A model generated the notes under the pieces. It was not told the origin of the DNA, ran no database searches, and saw only the letters and a program-made list of their open reading frames with translations. This document shows, piece after piece, positions 8,187 to 15,375 of a stretch of DNA of 64,000 nt; within the stretch, counting starts at the first letter, position 1, and each line of letters begins with the position of its first letter. The translations under genes were made by a program, and so were the position numbers. Origin of the DNA: Haladaptatus paucihalophilus DX253 (GTDB taxonomy: Archaea > Halobacteriota > Halobacteria > Halobacteriales > Haladaptataceae); contig NZ_AQXI01000003.1 in the NCBI RefSeq assembly GCF_000376445.1, forward strand, positions 124,001-188,000, written 5' to 3'.

Positions 8187-8230
8187 TTTTAATGGTGTAT
8201 CCGATATTGTTCGATACGTCCAATATAGGA
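8187..8230 (+). promoter_or_regulatory. promoter, inverted repeat and ribosome binding site before tusA
   Basis: TTTTAATGG (8187-8195) is the likely TATA box. ATATTG-N11-CAATAT (8204-8226) is a perfect inverted repeat over the predicted start site, a position that suits a repressor. GGAG at 8228-8231 precedes the ATG at 8241 by about 9 nt, a usable Shine-Dalgarno. Confidence 0.55.
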
Positions 8231-8240
8231 GATTCACACG

Positions 8241-8498
8241 ATGAGTACGGAATTCGATATCACTGAGACCCTAGATGTACAAGGATTGAACTGCCCGATG
8301 CCGGTCGTGAAGACGAAACAGGCCACGGACTCGCTCGCCGAGGGCGAGGTGCTCGAAGTCGTCGCAACCGACCCGGGAAGCATGAGCGACCTCAAGGGAT
8401 GGGCCGACACGACCGACGGCGTCGAAATGCTCGACCAAGAGGAAGACGAGGAGGGCGGCGAAGCGGTCTACCGGCACTTCGTTCGGAAGACGGAATAA
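8241..8498 (+). CDS. TusA-family sulfur carrier protein
   Basis: 85 residues. Core motif LDVQGLNCPMPVVKTKQA with sulfur-carrying Cys 18 in the CPMP signature of TusA/SirA proteins, followed by the usual beta-alpha-beta fold (VLEVVATDPGSMSDLKGWA). It accepts persulfide sulfur and passes it on inside the cytoplasm. Two bases separate it from the DsrE-like gene downstream, the classic TusA-DsrE pairing of sulfur-oxidising systems. The C-terminus has an acidic stretch (DQEEDEEGGE), a halophilic addition. Confidence 0.95.
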   Translation: MSTEFDITETLDVQGLNCPMPVVKTKQATDSLAEGEVLEVVATDPGSMSDLKGWADTTDGVEMLDQEEDEEGGEAVYRHFVRKTE

Positions 8499-8500
8499 TC

Positions 8501-9085
8501 ATGAGTACAGACACGACTAACTCCGGTGACGCCGCGGACGCGGCGAACTCCGACGCCGACCTGGCCGCCCGTATCGAGGAGTTGGAGGCGGAGTTGGCCG
8601 ACCTGAAAGCGGACGACGACGACGGACAGAAGAAGATGACCATCATCGCCACGAAAGGCACGTTGGACATGGCGTACCCGCCGCTCATCCTCGCCAGCAC
8701 CGCGGCCGCCTTCGGATGGGACGTCGTGGTCTTCCACACGTTCTGGGGACTCGACATCCTGCACGAGAAGAAGTCGAAGAACCTCAAACTCAGCGCGGTC
8801 GGCAACCCGAGCATGCCGATGCCGAACGCGATGGCCGCACTCCCCGGCATGGACTCCATGGCGACGAAGATGATGGAGCGCAAAATCGAGGAGAACGGGA
8901 CGGCCACCATCGAGGAACTCATCGACGTCTCGATAGATACCGGCGTCGAGCTGCAGGCCTGCCAGATGACCATCGACCTGATGGACTACGACGAGAACGA
9001 CTTCTACGACGGCGTCGTCACCGGCGTCGGGGCCGCAACCGCCCTCGAACACATGGCCGAGTCCGACGTGCAACTGTTGGTCTGA
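8501..9085 (+). CDS. DsrE/DsrF-like (DsrE2-type) sulfurtransferase
   Basis: 194 residues. An acidic low-complexity tail plus a short coiled coil (about 20-40, RIEELEAELADLKAD) leads into a DsrE-type Rossmann-like domain: MTIIATKGTLDMAYPPLILASTAAAFGWDV. Conserved Cys 154 in GVELQACQM is the likely persulfide site. Members of this group are often membrane-associated partners of TusA in sulfur oxidation. Operon with tusA (2-nt gap). The stop is followed by TTTTCCCCC, a possible terminator. Confidence 0.9.
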   Translation: MSTDTTNSGDAADAANSDADLAARIEELEAELADLKADDDDGQKKMTIIATKGTLDMAYPPLILASTAAAFGWDVVVFHTFWGLDILHEKKSKNLKLSAVGNPSMPMPNAMAALPGMDSMATKMMERKIEENGTATIEELIDVSIDTGVELQACQMTIDLMDYDENDFYDGVVTGVGAATALEHMAESDVQLLV

Positions 9086-9180
9086 GCGGCAGTAATTTTC
9101 CCCCGGACACGCCGATTTTCAGAACACGGGTTCGGTAACGACCGAATACTCATACGCCTCGCTCCCGAACGCTAGTCAGC

Positions 9181-9206
9181 GCCCGCAGCGGGCACATGGG
9201 GAGGGG
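9181..9206 (+). promoter_or_regulatory. leader hairpin and Shine-Dalgarno before nuoB
   Basis: GCCCGC-A-GCGGGC (9181-9193) forms a compact inverted repeat immediately before the purine-rich GGGGAGGGG (9198-9206) and the ATG at 9210. A TATA-like ATACTCATACG lies around 9146-9156. A leadered, hairpin-containing start is unlike the leaderless promoters of most neighbouring genes. Confidence 0.45.
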
Positions 9207-9209
9207 ACA

Positions 9210-9926
9210 ATGAGTAGTGATACACATCCACCTCGACGGAGACAGGGGGCGACGGAGCGGGAGATGGTCGAACCGACCAGTCGTGAACAGGGAAAGGAGG
9301 AACTGCCGGGGCGGTTCGATTCGAAACTCCGAGAGGCGCTCGGCACCTCGCCGTTCATTCTCACGAAGTTCGACGCGTTCATGAACTGGGTGCGAGGGTC
9401 GTCAATGTTTATGTTGCAGTTCGGCATCGCCTGCTGTAGCATCGAGATGATGCACACCTACGCGGTGAAACACGACTTGGACCGCTTCGGGGCGGGGGTG
9501 CCCCGCGCGTCGCCGCGACAGGCCGACGTCATCATCGTGCCGGGGACCATCGTCTCGAAGTTCGCGCCGCGGATGAAGCGCGTCTACGACCAGATGCCCG
9601 AACCCAAGTTCGTCGTCAGCATGGGGTCGTGTACCTGTTCCGGCGGGCCGTTCCAGCAGGGCTATAACGTCATCAAAGGTGCCGAGGAGGTCATCCCGGT
9701 AGACATCCACGTTCCGGGGTGTCCGCCGCGACCCGAAGCGCTCATCTACGGTATCGCCAAACTGCAGGAGCGAATCGCCCACGGCGAGGCGAGTCCGGTC
9801 GTCGTCAAACCGTACGAACTGGAGCGGTTCGGCGACTTGGAACGCGACGAGTTGGTGCAGTCGCTCACGGATGAAATCGACGAGGACACGCTCGTCATGC
9901 GCTACAACTGGGTGGATTCGCCATGA
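9210..9926 (+). CDS. nuoB: NADH dehydrogenase-like complex I subunit B (isolated copy)
   Basis: 238 residues. Contains the four ligands of the N2 [4Fe-4S] cluster: Cys 75 and 76 (GIACCSIEMM), Cys 141 (GSCTCSGG) and Cys 171 (HVPGCPPRPEAL), plus an extra Cys 143. Probably functional in electron transfer from the peripheral arm to quinone. It overlaps nuoCD by four bases. In haloarchaea nuoB normally follows nuoA within a long nuo operon; here no nuoA precedes it and no nuoH-N follows. It may be a paralog for a special complex or a relocated piece of the main one. Confidence 0.93.
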   Translation: MSSDTHPPRRRQGATEREMVEPTSREQGKEELPGRFDSKLREALGTSPFILTKFDAFMNWVRGSSMFMLQFGIACCSIEMMHTYAVKHDLDRFGAGVPRASPRQADVIIVPGTIVSKFAPRMKRVYDQMPEPKFVVSMGSCTCSGGPFQQGYNVIKGAEEVIPVDIHVPGCPPRPEALIYGIAKLQERIAHGEASPVVVKPYELERFGDLERDELVQSLTDEIDEDTLVMRYNWVDSP

Positions 9927-11581
9927 GTTCGCAACGAGGAGAACGCCTTCCGGCGGTGCAGGAATTGGAGGCGGACGAACTGGCCGAACTCCTCGGCGAC
10001 CTCGCCATCGGCCGCGACGACCACTTGAACGCGCCGGGATTCGTCGTTCGGCCCGACGAAGTGCAGACCGCCTTGACGACGCTCCGGGACGAGGCCGGAT
10101 TCGACCACCTCTCGTGTCTGTCGGCCCAGCAGTACGAGGACCGCTACGAGAGCATCTATCACTTGAAAAAGTACGCCGACCCCACCCAAGAGGTGAGTAT
10201 CGTCGTCCCCACGCCGACCGACGCGCCCGTGAGCCAGACCGCGGAACCCGTCTACAGAACCGCGGAGTGGCACGAGCGTGAGGCCTACGACCTCGTGGGT
10301 ATCGAGTACGAAGGACACCCCGACTTGCGTCGGATTCTCCTTCCGCAGGCGTGGAAGGGCCACCCGCTTTCCAACGACTACGACCAGAACCGTCCGCAAA
10401 TCGTCACGCTGGAGGCCCACAGGAACCCGATAAAACACGACGAGTACGCGGACAACGCCGACACGATGTTTCTCAACATCGGGCCGCACCACCCGGCGAC
10501 CCACGGCGTCCTCCACATCGAAACCGTCCTCGACGGCGAGCAGGTGCTGGACGTTCGCCCCGACATCGGCTACCTCCACCGCTGCGAGGAGCAGATGGCG
10601 CAATCGGGAAAATACCGGCACGAAATCATGCCGTACCCCGACCGCTGGGATTACACCGCGAACATGACCAACGAGTGGGCGTACGCGCGGGCGGCCGAGG
10701 ACCTCGCGGACATCGACGTGCCGGAGTACGCCCAAATCCTCCGGACGCTCGGCGTCGAACTCTCGCGCATGACCGGCCACTTCCTCGCGCTCGGGACCTT
10801 CGCACTCGACGTGTACGGCGACTTCACCGCCATCTTCCAGTACGCGTTCCGGGATCGCGAAATCGTCCAGAACATCCTGGAGGACCTGACCGGCCAGCGC
10901 ATGATGTACAACTACTTCCGCCTCGGCGGGGTCATCTGGGACGTTCCGGAGCCGCGTCGGGAGTTCTTCGACAAGACGCTGGACTTCATCGACGGTCTCC
11001 CGGCGACGATGGAGGAGTATCACGACCTCCTCACGAGCAACGAGATATTCCAACTCCGCTGCGTCGATACCGGCATCCTCGAACCCGACGTGGCGAAACA
11101 GTACGGCGTCACCGGACCGGTCGCCCGCGGGTCGGGCATCGACTACGACCTGCGCCGCGACGACCCCTACGGCTACTACGACCAACTCGACTGGGACGTC
11201 GTAACCGAGGATGGCTGTGACAACTACGCCCGCGTCCTCGTCCGACTCCGGGAGGTCGAGCAGTCGGCCAGAATCGTCGAGCAGTGCGTCGAACTGCTGG
11301 AGGACTGGCCCGAGGAGGAGCGCACCCTGCAGTCGAACGTCCCCCGGACGCTCAAACCGCCGATGGACGCGGAGACGTACCGCGCGGTGGAGGGCGCGAA
11401 GGGCGAACTCGGCGTCTACATCCGCTCGGACAACACCGACAGCCCCGCGCGGTTCAAGATCCGAAGCCCGTGTTTCCACAACCTCTCGGCCCTGCCGGAG
11501 ATGTCGGAAGGAGAGTTGGTGCCGGACCTGATCGCGTCACTCGGGAGTCTCGATATCGTGTTGGGAGAGGTGGACCGGTAG
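9923..11581 (+). CDS. nuoCD: NADH dehydrogenase-like complex I subunits C and D, fused (isolated copy)
   Basis: 552 residues. The N-terminal C-type domain (about 1-165) holds the family signature WHEREAYDLVGIEYEGHPDLRRILLP. The D-type domain starts about 180 with GPHHPATHG (189-195), whose His helps form the quinone site, and ends RIRSPCFHN...GSLDIVLGEVDR as usual. It belongs at the quinone-binding base of complex I. The ATG overlaps nuoB. The helices after the first histidine motif (CEEQMAQSGKYRHEIMPYPDRWDYTANMTNEW) differ from what I remember of the standard haloarchaeal protein, supporting a paralog. Confidence 0.93.
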   Translation: MSSQRGERLPAVQELEADELAELLGDLAIGRDDHLNAPGFVVRPDEVQTALTTLRDEAGFDHLSCLSAQQYEDRYESIYHLKKYADPTQEVSIVVPTPTDAPVSQTAEPVYRTAEWHEREAYDLVGIEYEGHPDLRRILLPQAWKGHPLSNDYDQNRPQIVTLEAHRNPIKHDEYADNADTMFLNIGPHHPATHGVLHIETVLDGEQVLDVRPDIGYLHRCEEQMAQSGKYRHEIMPYPDRWDYTANMTNEWAYARAAEDLADIDVPEYAQILRTLGVELSRMTGHFLALGTFALDVYGDFTAIFQYAFRDREIVQNILEDLTGQRMMYNYFRLGGVIWDVPEPRREFFDKTLDFIDGLPATMEEYHDLLTSNEIFQLRCVDTGILEPDVAKQYGVTGPVARGSGIDYDLRRDDPYGYYDQLDWDVVTEDGCDNYARVLVRLREVEQSARIVEQCVELLEDWPEEERTLQSNVPRTLKPPMDAETYRAVEGAKGELGVYIRSDNTDSPARFKIRSPCFHNLSALPEMSEGELVPDLIASLGSLDIVLGEVDR

Positions 11582-11635
11582 GCCACCCGAAGGCACACCG
11601 AAGCACTCTTTCTTTTCGCGCCCATCGTCTCGAAT

Positions 11636-11797
11636 ATGGCAAGTGTCAAACGTACCCTGACCCTGCTCGTCGCGCTCGTCGGCGTCGCCTTCGCCGTCCA
11701 CTACGCCCTCTTCGGTTCGCTCCCGCTCGGCAAACCGCAGATGCTCGACGACGACGTGGAAGAGGCCGAACTCGACTTCGAAACGGCCACCGAATAA
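11636..11797 (+). CDS. 53-residue single-helix membrane protein downstream of nuoCD
   Basis: Reads MASVKRTLTLLVALVGVAFA then HYALFGSLPLGKP and an acidic tail ending ETATE. One transmembrane helix (about 7-27), basic N-terminus inside, acidic tail outside. It lies 54 bp after nuoCD in the same direction and is likely co-transcribed. Function unknown; it could anchor the isolated NuoB-NuoCD pair to the membrane, since no other membrane subunit is present. I am unsure whether homologs sit in the same place elsewhere. Confidence 0.65.
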   Translation: MASVKRTLTLLVALVGVAFAVHYALFGSLPLGKPQMLDDDVEEAELDFETATE

Positions 11798-11846
11798 CCG
11801 CGTTCGGAGACCGAACCACGGACAACCGCCTCTTTTATCGCAATCG

Positions 11847-12821
11847 TCAGGGCTCGTACCACGTCAGCGGCATGTACCGTCCCCGCACACGTCCGGGGGT
11901 CGGAACCGACCCGACCGTCTCCCAGTCTCCGGAGCGATGCCGGAACAGCGTCCCGCGGTGGGTCGCTGTCAGAACGTCGCCATCGACCGCACACCATCCG
12001 ATTGCCACCTCGTCGGACGTCGGAAAGGAAATCCGTTCGAGCGATTTCCCGTCGTGAGACGCGAACAGCGCGTGGTTCCCCTCTTCCCACGACGAGGAGG
12101 ACGCGGGTGCGCCACCGGCGTAGACCGTGCCGTCGTGGACGAACGCGCCGCGGAAATACCGCTGGTCGTGGTCGCCGTCCAATCGCGTCCACGTCCTGCC
12201 GACGTCGGTCGAACGGTACAGGCCGCTTCCGGTCGAGGCGACGATGGTTCCCTCGTCTTCGAGGACGAGGTGGTGGATGTCGTCCGTGTGCGGCGCGTCG
12301 CAGTCGATGCACCGCGACCGCCAGTTCTCCCCGCCGTCGTCGCTCACGTGAACGCCGCCGACTTCGACGCCCGCGACGAGTCGTTCCGGCGCGTCAGGGT
12401 GCGTACGGAGGCTTCGAATCTGCGCGAGACCGTCGTGGCGGTCCAACCCCCAGTCGATTCGGTCACGTAACTCCCGAAAGCCGACGACTTCCGCCCACGC
12501 CTCCCCGTCGGACGGAACGCCCGAGCCGAAGTCGGCGACGAACAGGCGGGCGGGCCGCGTACCGGCGTACAGTCGCTCGCCCGACGGGGCGACGGTGACG
12601 CTGTACACCTCCTCGTCCGGGACGGAGAGGGTCGTCCACTCGTCTCCGTCGGGAGAATAGTATACCCCCGACTTCGCGGCCACGAACAGCCCGTCCGGTC
12701 CATCGAACTGCTCGACTCGAAACACTTTCTCGGCGTCGAGTAGCTTTTCGGCCGTCGTTCCCCCTGATTCGCGGAGGCCCGAAATTCGATACACGCCGTC
12801 GTCGCTTCCAGCGATGAGCAT
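11847..12821 (-). CDS. BNR/sortilin-type beta-propeller protein
   Basis: 324 residues from MLIAGSDDGVYRI. Repeated propeller blades with Asp-box-like turns: SGVYYSPDGDEWTTL, GGVHVSDDGGENWRS and SGLYRSTDVGRTWTRL. No signal peptide, so cytoplasmic. The start at 12821 is supported by a TATA-like CTTAAG about 29 nt upstream (leaderless); an earlier in-frame ATG at 12881 is unlikely. Family members resemble photosystem stability factor or glycosyl-hydrolase-like repeat proteins, but a catalytic site is not evident. Cys pair near CIDCDAPH might bind metal. Role unknown. Confidence 0.82.
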   Translation of the reverse strand: MLIAGSDDGVYRISGLRESGGTTAEKLLDAEKVFRVEQFDGPDGLFVAAKSGVYYSPDGDEWTTLSVPDEEVYSVTVAPSGERLYAGTRPARLFVADFGSGVPSDGEAWAEVVGFRELRDRIDWGLDRHDGLAQIRSLRTHPDAPERLVAGVEVGGVHVSDDGGENWRSRCIDCDAPHTDDIHHLVLEDEGTIVASTGSGLYRSTDVGRTWTRLDGDHDQRYFRGAFVHDGTVYAGGAPASSSSWEEGNHALFASHDGKSLERISFPTSDEVAIGWCAVDGDVLTATHRGTLFRHRSGDWETVGSVPTPGRVRGRYMPLTWYEP

Positions 12822-12947
12822 GTGAACGAAATCTATTGGGGGCGGCTTAAGTGCTATCTGCACTGCATTTTTGTAGAACATATTTCACGTTCGCGGTTCA
12901 TCCGAGCGAGCGCCGATGTACCGAACCACGGAGTGAAACGGGACTTC

Positions 12948-13712
12948 TCACTTCCGCGCCGAGTAGACGATGGTCGGCGGAACCGTCGCCATGAGCTCCG
13001 GGGCGAAACTCCCGTACTCGGACTCGTAGCAATCGGGGTCCTCGTATCCGGGTTCCCGTATCGCTTCGACTGTGAACCCGACGTCCGTCAGGAGCGAAAC
13101 GGTCTCCCCGACCCCTCGGCTGTAAATTACCATCTCCGCGTCGAACTCCTCGCTGTAGACCCGCCTCGGTTCGTCGGAGAAGTAGCTCCGCTCGAACTCC
13201 CCGGTTTCGGCGTCGAGGGTCTTGTAGTACGGATGGTCCACGCTGAAGACGAGTTTCCCGTCCTCTTTCAGGACGCGATACGCCTCGGCAAAGCAGGCTT
13301 CGAGGTCGCGGACCCACTGGAACGCGAAGGCCGAAAAGGCGATGTCGTACGTCTCGGAGGCGACCGTCGGCATCTCCGTCACGCTGCTTTCGACGAACTC
13401 GATGTCTTGGTCGTGTTCGTCCGCGAGGCTTCGCGCGAACGCCAACTGCTCTTCCGAGATATCGACACCTGTCACATCCGCACCGCGTTTCGATACCCCA
13501 ATTCCGAACTGCGCGCCGCCGCATCCGAGTTCGATGGCTTTCACTCCGTCCAGTTCGCCGAGGAGACCGAGGTCGTCGCCCTGTTCCGCACCCGGTCCGA
13601 ACGCGATTCCGACGGGTATCTCGCCGTCGCCGTACTCCGATTGAAAATGGTTCGCCCAACTGTTCCACCACTCCCTCGCAGTCCGCTCGGTCCCGTCTTG
13701 GGGGTCGCTCAT
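12948..13712 (-). CDS. class I SAM-dependent methyltransferase
   Basis: 254 residues. SAM motif I KAIELGCGGAQFGIG (about 57-71), motif II acidic ADVTGVDIS, motif IV YDIAFSAFAFQWVRD, post-motif YRVLKEDGKLVFSVDHP: a methyltransferase_11 fold similar to UbiE/small-molecule enzymes. Substrate unknown. The N-terminal helix (AREWWNSWANHFQSEY) is typical of this haloarchaeal group. Stands alone between differently oriented or unrelated genes. Confidence 0.9.
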   Translation of the reverse strand: MSDPQDGTERTAREWWNSWANHFQSEYGDGEIPVGIAFGPGAEQGDDLGLLGELDGVKAIELGCGGAQFGIGVSKRGADVTGVDISEEQLAFARSLADEHDQDIEFVESSVTEMPTVASETYDIAFSAFAFQWVRDLEACFAEAYRVLKEDGKLVFSVDHPYYKTLDAETGEFERSYFSDEPRRVYSEEFDAEMVIYSRGVGETVSLLTDVGFTVEAIREPGYEDPDCYESEYGSFAPELMATVPPTIVYSARK

Positions 13713-13780
13713 TGTGTAAATACCGACGGGTCGGAAACGAATAAATCTAGTAAATCGGACGAGGAGTCGATGGGCGAGGT

Positions 13781-15232
13781 TTAGCCCAACCGGTATTTCA
13801 CGCCGTCGTAGATCCGCTTTCGTTGGTACACCAGTTCGCCGATGAGCCAGAAGATGAGGAGGAGGATGGCGAAGATGGCGGCGATGAAGGCGTACTCGCT
13901 CATCCAGACGGGGCGGATGAACGGCGTCACTTGGTCCCAGCGCGCGCCGTAGTGGCGCATGGTGTCCTGCATCGACGTGCCCGCGAAGGCGTTCGAGAGG
14001 AACACGGACATCCTGAGGCTCTTGCCCGTTCCGGGGTCGAGGTTCGCGCTACCGGTGATGGCGTACTGCCCTTGGGCGTTCTGGTCGGCGATGGTCGGAC
14101 CGTTAGATTCGTCGCCGGTGCCGATGCGTTCGGCGTCGTACGGCAGCCACGGCGAGTAGAACTCCCAGACGATTTCTCCCTCGGGGGTCACTTCGATGAC
14201 GCGGTGGTCCGAGGAGTCCACGACGAGCGTGTTGCCGTTCGGCAGGCGGTCCGCGTCACGGGGCCACGTCAGGGTGCCCGACGACCCGAGTTCCCACGTC
14301 CGGTTCCAATCGTTGCCGTTCTTCTCGTACTCCACGATACGGTTGTTCTCGGAGTCGGCGACGAGGAAAGTCGGCTTGCCCGATTCGCTTTCGAGGTAGT
14401 CGGGGTTGTGCTGTTCGTTGAGGATGTCGTGGTTGTCGTCCTCGCCGAGTTTCGTCGTGACCTCGCCCGTGTTCCGGTCGACGATTATCACCTCGTCCAT
14501 GTTCCGCGGGTCGAGCGCGTACTTCCCGTCGGCGATTTTCTGGACGTTGTTCAGGTGCGTCCAGTCGTTCGTGTAATCGCCGCCAGCACCCTTGTCGTAG
14601 TAGTTACGCAGGTGCCACTGCCAGACGATTTCGTCCGTTTCGAGGTCGTAGACGTACACCCGGTCGTCGTTCTTCCCGGTCGTCTCGTTGTAGTTACGCA
14701 TGTTGCCGACGAGCAACTGCGTCCCGTTGTTGATGAGGTCGATGTCGTGGGTGTCGTGAATCGGGAGGAACTTCTTCCAGACCTTCTCCTTCGTCTTCGG
14801 ATTCATCTCGTAGACGAGGGTGCCGCCGCGCTGCGTCGAGACGACGAGCAGGTTGCCGTTCGGAAGCGGGTCGACGTCGTAGAACCACGTCGCGCCCTCC
14901 TTCGAGCCGTTGTACACCCATTTCACGCCGCCTTTCGGGCCGACGGCGACGAGGCGCGCGGGCTTTTTCTTGTTTCCTTGCCCTTGGAAGTGGTAGCCTT
15001 GAACGCTGATAATCGTCGTCCCGTTGGCGGGCTGTTCGATGGTTCCGGGTTTGAGATTCGATGCTTCTCGGTCGTACGTTATCGCGGAGACCACGGAGGG
15101 GGTCAACAGGGCGACGACCAGCAATAAGACGACCCCGCGCGTGAGCCAATCCCGTGGCGGGAGTCGGTCCGTCCAGTCCATAACGTAGTCATGTCCACGA
15201 ACTGTTTGAGTATTTTGTGTTTCGTCGACCAT
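13781..15232 (-). CDS. membrane-anchored arylsulfotransferase-like (ASST family) beta-propeller
   Basis: 483 residues. N-terminal membrane segment (about 32-52), a large extracellular propeller with blades such as WFYDVDPLPNGNLLVVSTQRGG and TWPRDADRLPNGNTLVVDSS, and a C-terminal membrane helix (about 448-470) followed by basic residues. ASST enzymes move sulfate groups between phenols; His residues in IHDTHDIDLI and TNDWTHLNNV are plausible active-site members, but this archaeal branch is not proven to be catalytic. Start at 15232 is supported by TTTTATCC about 30 nt upstream. Confidence 0.85.
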   Translation of the reverse strand: MVDETQNTQTVRGHDYVMDWTDRLPPRDWLTRGVVLLLVVALLTPSVVSAITYDREASNLKPGTIEQPANGTTIISVQGYHFQGQGNKKKPARLVAVGPKGGVKWVYNGSKEGATWFYDVDPLPNGNLLVVSTQRGGTLVYEMNPKTKEKVWKKFLPIHDTHDIDLINNGTQLLVGNMRNYNETTGKNDDRVYVYDLETDEIVWQWHLRNYYDKGAGGDYTNDWTHLNNVQKIADGKYALDPRNMDEVIIVDRNTGEVTTKLGEDDNHDILNEQHNPDYLESESGKPTFLVADSENNRIVEYEKNGNDWNRTWELGSSGTLTWPRDADRLPNGNTLVVDSSDHRVIEVTPEGEIVWEFYSPWLPYDAERIGTGDESNGPTIADQNAQGQYAITGSANLDPGTGKSLRMSVFLSNAFAGTSMQDTMRHYGARWDQVTPFIRPVWMSEYAFIAAIFAILLLIFWLIGELVYQRKRIYDGVKYRLG

Positions 15233-15375
15233 TGTCGTGGTCCTGATTTTTCGTCGGATAAAACCCGAATACGGGCCGTCTGCCGTTCGATGAAGTAGTC
15301 ATTCCCGACGACCCAACACGTCGAACTGGTGAGTAATGTCGGTGCGGGCGTCCGACTCAACCGACAGACGGCGCA

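Noticed and set aside
9902-11479. Long antisense frame opposite nuoCD
   Set aside because: Same type of artefact; nuoCD has conserved complex I motifs throughout.
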